Assembly (NCBI RefSeq): GCF_003434055.1
Contig: NZ_QVEX01000025.1
Span: forward strand, 323-55,044
Length of the DNA: 54,722 bases
From: Enterocloster aldenensis
GTDB lineage: Bacteria > Bacillota > Clostridia > Lachnospirales > Lachnospiraceae
Direction: 5' to 3'
Of this stretch, positions 41,551-49,738 are shown one piece after another (positions within the stretch are counted from its first letter, which is position 1; each line of letters opens with the position of its first letter). The notes beneath the pieces are model-generated. The model did no database searches. It saw only the letters and a program-made list of their open reading frames with translations, and was not told where the DNA came from. The translations under genes and the position numbers were made by a program.

Positions 41551-41632
41551 TGGGCGAAGGTGGATTCGAACCACCGAAGCTATTAGCAGCAGATTTACAG
41601 TCTGTCCCCTTTGGCCACTCGGGAATTCGCCC
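41551..41632 (-). tRNA. tRNA-Tyr (GTA)
   Basis: On the minus strand, acceptor GGGCGAA (41632-41626) pairs with TTCGCCC (41558-41552), with discriminator A at 41551. The anticodon loop CTGTAAA reads GTA. The long variable arm is normal for bacterial tRNA-Tyr. CCA is not encoded. Confidence 0.94.
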
Positions 41633-41786
41633 AATATTTGCGTTGATAAGCAGTGATTATAATACCACAGACATGGGGAAAAATCAAGAGGTTTGCTGAT
41701 AATTTTCATTAATATCCGTCAAATGGCCGCCTGAATGATTGCCAGATATCCATCAGGAAAAATTAAAAAGTCTTCTGAAAAAAGTA

Positions 41787-41815
41787 TTGACAAATAAATA
41801 ACGAAGTGATATATT
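41787..41815 (+). promoter_or_regulatory. Sigma-A promoter of the permease cluster
   Basis: TTGACA (41787-41792) and TATATT (41810-41815) are 17 bp apart. The transcript would begin near 41822 and have a leader of about 160 bases. A small hairpin (AAAGGATT 41819-41826 with AATCCTTT 41830-41837, then T's) lies right at its start. Confidence 0.75.
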
Positions 41816-41850
41816 TAGAAAGGATTAAAAATCCTTTTTTAAATATATAG

Positions 41851-41960
41851 TTTGTTTAATACTCAAATAAAGAATGAAATATTTTCCATGAATGCACTGC
41901 ATAAACGTAAATAATATCGTTTATTTTTTCTTTTTTAACTTTGTTTAATACACAAACAAA
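41851..41960 (+). promoter_or_regulatory. Operator array in the permease leader (ROK-like inverted repeats)
   Basis: Two sites share TTTGTTTAATAC. At 41940-41960 the site is TTTGTTT-N7-AAACAAA, a perfect dyad; at 41851-41871 it is TTTGTTT-N7-AAATAAA. ROK repressors such as XylR bind similar AT-rich dyads. Between them ATAAACG (41901-41907) is inverted at 41918-41924 (CGTTTAT). A ROK regulator gene ends the cluster at 48335. Binding is inferred. Confidence 0.62.
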
Positions 41961-41980
41961 TAAATGGAGAACTTTTAACA

Positions 41981-43561
41981 ATGGAAAGAGAAGGATTTAA
42001 GTATCATTGGTGGGGAAAAGGAGACATAGACGCATCCTTTGGTATATTCTTTGATGGCTTTTCAAAAATACTCACTGCCACGGGAATCATGACCATGGTG
42101 TTCGGCATGCCGGCCAGGATTGTCATAGGAAAGGTGGTTCCGGGAATCGGGCTGGCCATTTTCCTTGGGAACCTGTGGTATTTTTATGAGGCCAGACAGC
42201 TGGCAATCCGGGAAAGGCGTCAGGATGTGACGTCCCAGCCCTTTGGGATCGGCGCTTCCCAGCTGTCCGGCTGGCTGTACCTGATTATAGGGCCGGTGTA
42301 TTGGCAGACAAAGGATGCGGAGCTGGCATTCCAGGTGGGGCTGGCAGCTGCCTTTATCGGGGGCATGGTGGAAATTGCAGGCGGGTTTGCGGGGCGGTGG
42401 ATTATTGATAATATCCCCAACTGCGCGCTGATGGGGAACATGGCTTCATCGGCAATGGTGTGGCTGTCCATCGTGGGCCTGGCCATGGTGTTTGACAAGC
42501 CGGTGTACGGACTCCTTCCATTGTTCATCATTATCATTGACTACCTGGGCAAGGCGGACAAACGTTTTGCCAAGATCCCTTCCGGCGTGGCGGCAATCCT
42601 CATAGGGACCGCGGTGGCCTGGGCCGGAGGATACCAGACCTGGGAACGGTTTGAACAGTCCTTTGCAAGCATTGGTTTTTATCCGCCGTCCTTAAGCGCT
42701 GGGGATATCCTTGCTGGCTTTAAGGGCATTGTGCCCTTCCTGCCTGTGATTATCCCGTTGCAGATCAATAATTTCCTGTCAACGCTCCAGGGACTTGAGT
42801 CTGCCAGGATGGCAGGGGATACATATCCGGAGCGCCGTTCCATGATAATGGATGGGGTATCCACCATTGCAGGCTCCCTGTTCGGCAATCCGTTTCCCAC
42901 CACGGTGTATTTTGGACACCCGGGCTGGAAGGAACTGGGGGCAAGGGCTGGTTTTTCCCTTGTAAACGGCGGTCTTTACCTGCTTATCTGCACCACCGGG
43001 CTGACCGGTGTGCTGATGGCAGTCATACCTACACAGGCCGTGATGGTGCTTCTTATCTTTGTGGGATTTTCCGTGACGGACAGTACCTTCCGTTCCATTG
43101 ACAAGAAGTATTACCAGGTCATATTCCTGTCATTGATGCCCATTCTGTTCCAATACATGCAGACCCTTATCACCTCCTCGGTCCAGGCTGCGGGAGGCGT
43201 GCTGGAGGCCATACCGGTGCAGAATTTTACCGAGTATTCCGTGCCCGTTGAGGGAATCATGTATCTTGGGAACGGAGGTTTCCTCACCAGTCTCCTGCTG
43301 GCCGGGCTTCTGGCCTGCGTGGTGGACCGGAGATATAAGATGGCGGGAAGCTTTGCCCTTGTCATGGCCGGATGCGCGGCCGTGGGTATGATACACTGTC
43401 CGGGGATTGAACTGCTGTCACGGCCAGGCATCATTTTCGGTGTTATTTATCTCACGGTGGCCATTTTCCTTTTTTCCAAGAGCTGTTACTTTGAGCATCA
43501 GCCGGATGGACAGGAGGATGGCGGGCCGGGACAGGCATTGGGAAAGCGGGTCGTGGAGTAA
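41981..43561 (+). CDS. NCS2-like (xanthine/uracil/vitamin C family) permease, paralogue 1
   Basis: A 526-residue transporter with about 12-14 helices. It resembles NCS2/AzgA-type permeases: an N-terminal KGDIDASFGIFFDGFSK signature, REGRR-like loop before the third helix (here REQ-like RERRQDVTSQPFGI), and the mid-protein ADxxN-type region replaced by IPLQINNFLSTLQGLESA with GNPFPTTVYFGHPGWKELGARAG, typical of this branch. NCS2 members move purines, pyrimidines or ascorbate; the cargo here is unknown. ATG at 41981 after ATGGAGAAC. It is first in a seven-gene set and followed by a clear paralogue. Confidence 0.78.
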   Translation: MEREGFKYHWWGKGDIDASFGIFFDGFSKILTATGIMTMVFGMPARIVIGKVVPGIGLAIFLGNLWYFYEARQLAIRERRQDVTSQPFGIGASQLSGWLYLIIGPVYWQTKDAELAFQVGLAAAFIGGMVEIAGGFAGRWIIDNIPNCALMGNMASSAMVWLSIVGLAMVFDKPVYGLLPLFIIIIDYLGKADKRFAKIPSGVAAILIGTAVAWAGGYQTWERFEQSFASIGFYPPSLSAGDILAGFKGIVPFLPVIIPLQINNFLSTLQGLESARMAGDTYPERRSMIMDGVSTIAGSLFGNPFPTTVYFGHPGWKELGARAGFSLVNGGLYLLICTTGLTGVLMAVIPTQAVMVLLIFVGFSVTDSTFRSIDKKYYQVIFLSLMPILFQYMQTLITSSVQAAGGVLEAIPVQNFTEYSVPVEGIMYLGNGGFLTSLLLAGLLACVVDRRYKMAGSFALVMAGCAAVGMIHCPGIELLSRPGIIFGVIYLTVAIFLFSKSCYFEHQPDGQEDGGPGQALGKRVVE

Positions 43562-43616
43562 AGCGGGCCCGGATAGGCAGGATCATATATAATTTTTATT
43601 TCAGGAGGAGAGAAGT

Positions 43617-45086
43617 ATGGAAAAGGCTGGTATACCTTTTTTCAAAAAGGCGGACCTGGATGCATCAATTGGTGTTTTCTTTGATGGGTTCTCCAAGGTA
43701 ATTGTTGCAATCGCTATTTTGGCAGGAACATTCGGACTGGATGGAGGCACTATATTCGGCACCATGATGCCGGGAGTATTCCTTACCGTGGTCATCTTAA
43801 ACGGCGGCCTGTGGCTTTATTACAGGAAGATAGCTGCCTACCGGGGGGACCCGGACCTGACGGCCATACCGGCCGGACTTCAGGCCGGCCGTATGTTTAT
43901 CTGGCTTTACAGTATCATGCTGCCCGTGTTCCTCAGTACAGGCAATGCGGATCTGGCATTTAAGACAGGTGTCCTGGCCCACCTGGTGGGAGGAATCATA
44001 TTCATTATCGGTGCATTTGTGGTTCCGGTGATTTTGCGGATCGTACCGGCAGGCGCCCTGTTCGGTTCCCTGGCAGGCGGGGCCATGGCATTCCTAATCA
44101 TGCAGTCCATGAACGGTGTGCTGAAAATGCCTTTTGTGGGCTGGCTGTCCCTGATGGTGCTCTTTGTGATTTATCTGGGCAAGGTGGAGGTAAAGCTGCC
44201 CGCTGCCCTGATTGCAATCGTCATTGGTTCGGCTGTGGCCTGGATCAGCGGTGTCATGGGATTCGGTGCCGTGACGGAATCCCTGTCCAACCTGGACTTT
44301 TACATACCCCATCCTGTTCTGGATATTTTCAATCCCCAGGTGGTGGGTTCCATGGTCCCGTTCCTTCCCATCATCATTGTTTTCTCTTTAAATGAGGTAA
44401 TTACGGGAATCCAGGCAGTGGAACAGGCCAGGGAATGCGGGGATACGTTCTTTACCACAACCAAGCCCCTGGTGCTCTGCGGCCTGGCCAGCATTGTGGG
44501 CGCATGTTTTGGGAATCCTCTGGCAGTGGGATTGTACTGGGGATACCCGGGGTGGAAGAAAATGGAATCCGGCACAGGATATCATCTGGGAATCGTGGCC
44601 CTGTACGCCCTGGTGGGACTGACAGGCCTGTCGGCCATCATCAACGCATTCATACCAGAGGCCGTTGTGCTTCCTATCCTGGTGTTTGTGGGGATATCCA
44701 GTTATTCCCAGGCATTTGAGGTAGTGGATAAGAAATATTTTCCAGCCGTCATCATGGCTTCCCTGCCTGTTGTCATGGACTTTATCGTGGATAATATGAG
44801 GGAAGGGGCGTTGCCTGGATTTACTGCTTTTGATCCCGGATCTGCGTTTGTGGGGCTGCTGGTGGGCTGCGTGTTTGTATTCATCATTGATAATAACTGG
44901 AAAAACGCGTCCATTACCAATGCAGCGGCCCTGGCCCTGACCGGAATCGGGATGATCCATTCACCCGGCATACTGGGAACGGCAGCCTATGCCCCGGACA
45001 TGGGATTTGTCCAGGTGTATATTGTACTCATGATTGTATTTGCAGTCATGCATTTTGTAGGATTTAATCAGAAAAAGACAGCGTAA
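43617..45086 (+). CDS. NCS2-like permease, paralogue 2
   Basis: A 489-residue transporter sharing with the preceding gene the start KADLDASIGVFFDGFSK and the GNPLAVGLYWGYPGWKKMESGTGY segment, and the same order of helices. Overall similarity is moderate, so duplication is old. ATG at 43617 with AGGAGGAG. Two such permeases in tandem could have different substrates or act as import and export of substrate and product. The iron-sulfur flavoprotein gene follows 18 bases later. Confidence 0.78.
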   Translation: MEKAGIPFFKKADLDASIGVFFDGFSKVIVAIAILAGTFGLDGGTIFGTMMPGVFLTVVILNGGLWLYYRKIAAYRGDPDLTAIPAGLQAGRMFIWLYSIMLPVFLSTGNADLAFKTGVLAHLVGGIIFIIGAFVVPVILRIVPAGALFGSLAGGAMAFLIMQSMNGVLKMPFVGWLSLMVLFVIYLGKVEVKLPAALIAIVIGSAVAWISGVMGFGAVTESLSNLDFYIPHPVLDIFNPQVVGSMVPFLPIIIVFSLNEVITGIQAVEQARECGDTFFTTTKPLVLCGLASIVGACFGNPLAVGLYWGYPGWKKMESGTGYHLGIVALYALVGLTGLSAIINAFIPEAVVLPILVFVGISSYSQAFEVVDKKYFPAVIMASLPVVMDFIVDNMREGALPGFTAFDPGSAFVGLLVGCVFVFIIDNNWKNASITNAAALALTGIGMIHSPGILGTAAYAPDMGFVQVYIVLMIVFAVMHFVGFNQKKTA

Positions 45087-45104
45087 GACAGGAGGACTTA
45101 AGAA

Positions 45105-45689
45105 ATGAAGACCTTGGTAATCATGGGAGCAGCAAGAAAGAACGGACATACGCGCCAGATGGTGGATTTATTCCTGGAGCATCTGGACGGGGAAAAGGAA
45201 ATTGTTGACGCTTACCGCACAGAGGTACAGCCGTGTATGGACTGCCGTTTCTGCTGGAAGAAAAAGGAGTGTGTGATTAAGGATGGGATGCAGGATATCT
45301 ACCAGAAGCTGGAGGAAGCTGACAACATAGTACTGGCCTCCCCCATGTATTTCCATTCCATAACAGGCAGGATGAAGACCCTGATTGACCGTTTCCAGGT
45401 ATACTGGGCAGGACATGTGAGACAGGACATGCCGGAGAAAATGCTCCGCAGGGGAGCAATCCTGATGGTGGGCGGCGCGCCTTCGTTTGAGAACCAGTTC
45501 CTGGGAGGGGAAATCGTACTTAAGAACCTGTTGAATGACCTGAGCGCCGAGTGCCTGGGCCAGGTCTGCCTGCCAAACAGCGACAGGGACAGCCTTGAGA
45601 CAAGGAAGGACATTGCGGACCAGGTCATTGCCCTGGCTGAAGCCATGAATCAGGCATCAGAATCATTGGATCCATACAATAAAGTATGA
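45105..45689 (+). CDS. Iron-sulfur flavoprotein (NADPH-dependent FMN reductase family), second copy
   Basis: A 194-residue protein with the flavodoxin-like phosphate loop GAARKNGHT at residues 8-16 and SPMYFHSITGRMKTLIDRF for flavin contacts. Cysteines 44, 47, 50 and 56 keep the CX2CX2CX5C spacing of iron-sulfur flavoproteins. The rest differs from the protein encoded at 317, with a longer C-terminus. ATG at 45105 after AGGAGG. As third gene of the permease cluster it probably provides electrons to a reductive step on the imported compound. Confidence 0.82.
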   Translation: MKTLVIMGAARKNGHTRQMVDLFLEHLDGEKEIVDAYRTEVQPCMDCRFCWKKKECVIKDGMQDIYQKLEEADNIVLASPMYFHSITGRMKTLIDRFQVYWAGHVRQDMPEKMLRRGAILMVGGAPSFENQFLGGEIVLKNLLNDLSAECLGQVCLPNSDRDSLETRKDIADQVIALAEAMNQASESLDPYNKV

Positions 45690-45720
45690 AATAAAAACAA
45701 ACATATAAGGAGGAAGTATC

Positions 45721-46101
45721 ATGCAGGGTTATACTTACACAAAGGGAGAGCACTATCCGGTGGAACATCTGGTTTTCAAGGTGGCGCCGGAGGACGTTGA
45801 ACACTATCTGGCGGTTGACCATGAAATCTGGACATTAAAGGAGGCCTATGCGCCTGGATTTGACCATATCCCGTTCCTTTATAAGGAAGTCTGGGTCAAT
45901 GATAATAAACCGGGCGAGATACATTTTATATTTGTATGGGAGAGCATCGAATCCTGGAGAAAGATTGACCACAAGGAATACCAGGCCAAGCTGATTAAGG
46001 AATTTGATGAGAAGTTCGGAAGGCCTTATGAGTTTGTGCGCTGCGTACAGAATGAAGAGAACTTCGGCGTGCACCGCGTAAGCCGTTTTGAACGGATCTG
46101 A
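45721..46101 (+). CDS. TIGR03792-like small protein
   Basis: A 126-residue protein with a ferredoxin-like dimeric alpha/beta-barrel look: HLVFKVAPEDVEHYLAVDHEIWT, then PFLYKEVWVNDNKPGEIHFIFVWESIESWRKI, which strongly recalls TIGR03792 proteins from cyanobacteria and others (E-I-W-T, KEVW, W-S-x3-W). Function is unknown; related folds bind small hydrophobic or aromatic compounds. ATG at 45721 with AAGGAGG. It sits between the flavoprotein and an SDR. Family assignment is from memory of the pattern. Confidence 0.6.
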   Translation: MQGYTYTKGEHYPVEHLVFKVAPEDVEHYLAVDHEIWTLKEAYAPGFDHIPFLYKEVWVNDNKPGEIHFIFVWESIESWRKIDHKEYQAKLIKEFDEKFGRPYEFVRCVQNEENFGVHRVSRFERI

Positions 46102-46154
46102 TATTGCCCCGCAGGGGACAGGACCATAATATGTAAGTAGGAGAGCAGGGAAAG

Positions 46155-46889
46155 ATGATGAGATTTGAAGATAAAGTGGTAATTATCACCGGCGCAAGTT
46201 CCGGTATCGGCGAGGGCGTTGCCAAAAAATTCCTGGAGGAAGGCGCCCTGGTTGTTGGATGCGGCATTGAACCTGAGATGCATATCCAGAATGAACATGC
46301 GGTTTATGTCCAGGCGGACCTGACTGATTTTGCCCAGGCGCAGCATGTGGTGGAGGAAGCGGTTAAGGCATTTGGCCGGGTTAACAAGCTGGTCTGCTGT
46401 GCAGGCGTTACCTTTGTGGGTTCCCTGGAGACAACGGATTATGACAGGTTCATGAGGGAACTTTCCATCAACATGGGCGGTGTGTTCAATATGTGCAAGG
46501 CGGCTGTGGCTGAACTTAAAAAGCAGGAAGGCTCCACCATTGTCACGGTTGGTTCAGACCTGGGCGTGCGCCCGATCCCGGAGCGGATCGGCTACTGCCC
46601 GTCCAAGGCAGGCGTCATCATGCTGACCAAGTGCATTGCCCTGGAGTACGCCCCGTCCATCCGTGCCAATGCCATCCTTCCAGGTCTGGTGCGCACACCT
46701 ATGATTGAACAGCGGTTTACAGAGGCAGAGGACCCGGCCGCACTGGAAGAGGCATATGCAAGCCTGTACCCGCTTCACAAGATGGGTAAGGTTGAGGATA
46801 TGGCCAATGCAGCTGCATTCCTGTCCAGCGATGAAAGCGGATTCATGACAGGAGAAATCATGCACGTGTGCGGCGGCAGCCTGATTTAA
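46155..46889 (+). CDS. SDR family oxidoreductase
   Basis: A 244-residue classical short-chain dehydrogenase. TGASSGIGEGVAKKF near residues 11-25 binds the nucleotide, CCAGVTF is the NNAG-type segment, the catalytic Ser lies in VTVGSDLG, and YCPSK has the Tyr and Lys. The end (GFMTGEIMHVCGGSLI) matches the usual G-x-D/H-GG. The Asp at the end of the second strand is not obvious, so NAD or NADP preference is unclear. ATG at 46155 or 46158 after AGCAGGGAAAG. It interconverts an alcohol and ketone in the cluster's pathway; substrate unknown. Confidence 0.9.
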   Translation: MMRFEDKVVIITGASSGIGEGVAKKFLEEGALVVGCGIEPEMHIQNEHAVYVQADLTDFAQAQHVVEEAVKAFGRVNKLVCCAGVTFVGSLETTDYDRFMRELSINMGGVFNMCKAAVAELKKQEGSTIVTVGSDLGVRPIPERIGYCPSKAGVIMLTKCIALEYAPSIRANAILPGLVRTPMIEQRFTEAEDPAALEEAYASLYPLHKMGKVEDMANAAAFLSSDESGFMTGEIMHVCGGSLI

Positions 46890-46900
46890 GGAGGAAAGAC

Positions 46901-47854
46901 ATGGCAACATCTTTATTTAAAATGCCCTTTGACATTGATAAGACCAGGGTGCATCAGATATACAGGAGTGAGACCCTGGACCGGGCCGGGGTGGAAACCA
47001 TTTCCTGTGACGAGATGAAGGAAATCTACGGGGAACTTAAGTTTGATAAGCTTTATGAGGACCGTCCCTATACATACACATCCCTGGTAACGTCTATTGA
47101 CGGCAGGATTGCATTTACAGACGCGCCTCAGGGGCCCCTTATTGCTAAGCTGAACCAGTACGACGGTGACGGCGCAGGCGCGGACTGGTGGATCCTTAAC
47201 ATGCTCAGGGCCGTGTCGGACGGCGATATCATCGGGGCGGGAACCATGAACGCGGAGAGCGATTACACGGCCCATGTATTTTCCAGGCAGCTGGAGGACG
47301 CAAGGGTGGCTGCGGGTATGCAGCCGGTTCCGTGGAATATCATTTCATCCCTGGATGCCACCGATATCCCCTTTGACCATCTGCTGTTTAAGACAAAGGA
47401 AGTGCCGGTGATGATCAGCACCAGCGCCTCCGGCATACCGGTCATACAGGAAAACATGAAGGAGGACTACTATCTGACAGGCCCGGTTCATGATATATCT
47501 GAGGTGACCGGGGAAATGATAGAGGCCATGAAGGCCAACCGGGACAAGATTCTGGTAATCGCAACCGGAGACAAGGCGCCTGATTCCAAAGTGGCTCTTT
47601 ATATCATGAAAAAGTTCGGCCTTGATAAAGTACTGGTTGAGACTCCATCTTACATGCATTATCTTGTATCCCAGAAAATGATGGACGAACTTTTCTTTAA
47701 TTACTCCTGCATCTATGTGGGCGGTCAGGCATTGACCATTGGAAAATACGGGCAGGAATTTGGTTCCAAGGACCATCCGCATACAAGGATGCTGAGCATC
47801 CATTCCCACAGCGACCATTTCTTTTATTTCAGGCATAAGCTGATTTACGGTTAG
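46901..47854 (+). CDS. RibD C-terminal domain reductase (dihydrofolate-reductase-like fold)
   Basis: A 317-residue protein of the RibD_C/DHFR-like family. YTYTSLVTSIDGRIAF near residues 60-75 is the SLDGR-type motif, DIIGAGTMNAESDY matches the GAGTVRAD-type motif, and VLVETPSYMHYLV with the later GGQALTIG corresponds to the conserved end where NADPH binds. RibD reduces the ribose of a pyrimidine intermediate in riboflavin synthesis; related reductases act on other heterocycles. It is larger than usual because of an N-terminal extension of about 55 residues. ATG at 46901 with AAGGAGG. No other rib genes are present, so a catabolic role is more likely. Confidence 0.8.
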   Translation: MATSLFKMPFDIDKTRVHQIYRSETLDRAGVETISCDEMKEIYGELKFDKLYEDRPYTYTSLVTSIDGRIAFTDAPQGPLIAKLNQYDGDGAGADWWILNMLRAVSDGDIIGAGTMNAESDYTAHVFSRQLEDARVAAGMQPVPWNIISSLDATDIPFDHLLFKTKEVPVMISTSASGIPVIQENMKEDYYLTGPVHDISEVTGEMIEAMKANRDKILVIATGDKAPDSKVALYIMKKFGLDKVLVETPSYMHYLVSQKMMDELFFNYSCIYVGGQALTIGKYGQEFGSKDHPHTRMLSIHSHSDHFFYFRHKLIYG

Positions 47855-47871
47855 GGAGAGGAGCAGATGAC

Positions 47872-48219
47872 ATGCCGTGTATACAGGTAAAAACAAACGT
47901 TAGTACTTCCAGGGAAAAAGCAGACGCAATCAAGGCGGCCCTGGGCCAGGCCATCGGATTCCTTCCGGGCAAAAGCGAGGACTGGCTCATGGTTGCCATT
48001 GAGGACGGATGCCATATGTACTTTGGCGGCCGGGGCGGGCGCCCGATTGCCATGGTGGAAGTTAAGATACTGGGAAGCTCCATTGACAAGGACGGCGCAA
48101 AGCGCATGACCGGGGAGATCACCAGGGTGTTAGGCGGGGTATTAGGGGTCTCGCCTGATGATATGTATATTAAATATGAGGCATCTCCTGACTGGGGATG
48201 GAATGGAACGAATTTTTAG
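47872..48219 (+). CDS. MIF-like tautomerase
   Basis: A 115-residue protein closely patterned like macrophage migration inhibitory factor. After Met removal, Pro-1 is the catalytic base (MPCIQVKTNVS), and the end DDMYIKYEASPDWGWNGTNF repeats the MIF ending YIxY...GWN-x-TF. MIF-family enzymes tautomerise phenylpyruvate or dopachrome-like keto acids; bacterial relatives act in aromatic breakdown. The central FGGRGGRPIAMVEVKILG segment lines the pocket. ATG at 47872 with GAGAGGAG. As last gene of the cluster it may turn over a keto/enol intermediate made by the SDR and the RibD-like enzyme. Confidence 0.85.
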   Translation: MPCIQVKTNVSTSREKADAIKAALGQAIGFLPGKSEDWLMVAIEDGCHMYFGGRGGRPIAMVEVKILGSSIDKDGAKRMTGEITRVLGGVLGVSPDDMYIKYEASPDWGWNGTNF

Positions 48220-48253
48220 TAAGATGGCAGGCGCTGGTTCTGCCGGCAGATTG

Positions 48254-48289
48254 AGAGGGACCTGGATTTACCGGAGGTCCCTCTTTTTG
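48254..48289 (+). terminator. Terminator of the permease cluster
   Basis: AGAGGGACCT (48254-48263) pairs with AGGTCCCTCT (48275-48284), followed by TTTT. It closes the seven-gene operon between convergent genes. Confidence 0.88.
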
Positions 48290-48334
48290 TTTGCCAAACA
48301 CGGTCCGGGGCGGTTGGTACCGGGCGCCTGGTCC

Positions 48335-49486
48335 TTAGCCGTGAGCTGATAATATTTCAAAGAATTCCTCAATGGCTTTTAGGGATGCCCCAAGAATCGG
48401 GGCTTCATTGCCAAGGGTTGAGATGAGTATTTCCTGGGTATGGGTGATGGGAAGGACAATATCCTTCATGATTTCAGGCATCAGGTAGGGAAGGGACTGG
48501 ATGAGATGGGAATTGAGGATGATCATCTCACAGTTCACAAAAAATATGATGTTGGACAACCCAATGGCCAGATTCCTGATGTATGTATCCAGGATGCCAA
48601 GGGCAGTGGGATTCTGCTTCCTTACCAGTTCGATAAACTCATCAATGTCCTCCAGCGGCGTCTCCAGGTGCAGGTTCATCTCGTCTATCAGATACTGGTC
48701 TGAGCAATACTGTTCCCAGCAGCCGAATTTGCCGCAGGAGCATTGCTTTGTCTCCTGGATGTTGATGGTGTGGTGCCCAACGGCATTGGCAAAGCCCAGG
48801 TATCCGCGTATCAGCTGTCCGTTGGATATCATGCCGCAGGAAATCACATCGGTTATACACAGGACGGTCAGCTCCTCATACTGGGGATGAAGCCTGGATT
48901 CCATGGATGCCGCCAGGTTTCCGTCGTTGTCGATATACACAGGCACATGATAGCGCTGTTCCAGGAGGGATTTGATATCAATGTTATGCCACTGGAGCTT
49001 GGGGATAAAGCGGATGACACCATCCAGGTCAATGATGCCCCTCACAGCCAGACTGATGCCAATCAGCCCATAGGGGCAGGGAGGGATGTCGCGGATCAGC
49101 TTATCAATGGCAAGATAAATCTGCTGGTATACATGAGAGAATGCCTGCCTGCTGATTGGAATGGATTGGCGGCTGATGATCTCGTTATTCAAATCCGTGA
49201 GGATGAGGCCAAGGCGGCGGGCGCCGATATCAATGGCAATGCAGTATCCTGCCTTGCCGTCCAGGGTAAGGATGATGGGGCGCCTCCCCCCGCTTGAATC
49301 CCCCATGGTGGTCTCTTCCACCAGCTTAAGGCTCATCCACTCTTTCACGATGGTGGACACAGTGGCCTTGTTAAGGCCTGTCTCCTCGGAAATGCGTGCA
49401 CGGGAAATCTGCTTCTTATTCAGTATATGCTTGATGATGGTCAGCCGGTTGGCGGAACGTATGTCTTTGGTCTGTGATATTTTCAT
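48335..49486 (-). CDS. ROK family transcriptional regulator
   Basis: A 383-residue NagC/XylR-type regulator. The N-terminal winged helix-turn-helix (about 15-70) reads KKQISRARISEETGLNKATVSTIV. The ROK kinase-like domain follows with IDIGARRLGLIL, the sugar-site segment VYIDNDGNLAA, GHHTIN, and the zinc site CSCGKFGCWE (C-x-C-x4-C plus the upstream His). ATG at 49486. The regulator is convergent with the permease cluster and is the only regulator near it; the leader of that cluster has ROK-like dyads. Its own upstream region has no such site. The inducer is not known. Confidence 0.92.
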   Translation of the reverse strand: MKISQTKDIRSANRLTIIKHILNKKQISRARISEETGLNKATVSTIVKEWMSLKLVEETTMGDSSGGRRPIILTLDGKAGYCIAIDIGARRLGLILTDLNNEIISRQSIPISRQAFSHVYQQIYLAIDKLIRDIPPCPYGLIGISLAVRGIIDLDGVIRFIPKLQWHNIDIKSLLEQRYHVPVYIDNDGNLAASMESRLHPQYEELTVLCITDVISCGMISNGQLIRGYLGFANAVGHHTINIQETKQCSCGKFGCWEQYCSDQYLIDEMNLHLETPLEDIDEFIELVRKQNPTALGILDTYIRNLAIGLSNIIFFVNCEMIILNSHLIQSLPYLMPEIMKDIVLPITHTQEILISTLGNEAPILGASLKAIEEFFEILSAHG

Positions 49487-49662
49487 GGTCTAACCCCTTG
49501 TGGATGAATCATGTCTTATATTCTAACACAGTAGAAAATGGGGCGCAAGGCGGTTGCTGAGATTTGCCAAAAGACAAGGGCAGGACCCTGAAAACAGGGC
49601 AGTATACCAGTCAAAAAGGGGCATGCTGTCATTGGTTATCTTCTGGTAAAAACTTTATTTTA

Positions 49663-49691
49663 TGGACGAACCGCGGCAGATATGGTATACT
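49663..49691 (+). promoter_or_regulatory. Promoter of gdpP
   Basis: TGGACG (49663-49668) and TATACT (49686-49691) are 17 bp apart, about 50 bases before the gdpP start. The -10 is strong, the -35 weak. Confidence 0.5.
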
Positions 49692-49738
49692 AGCTAAGAT
49701 AGGCGTATTCCGATTATGGATACGATTGGAGGCAGACT

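Noticed and set aside
41820..41980. Purine or other riboswitch in the permease leader
   Set aside because: The conserved purine-riboswitch core and paired loops are absent; inverted repeats of operator type explain the region better.
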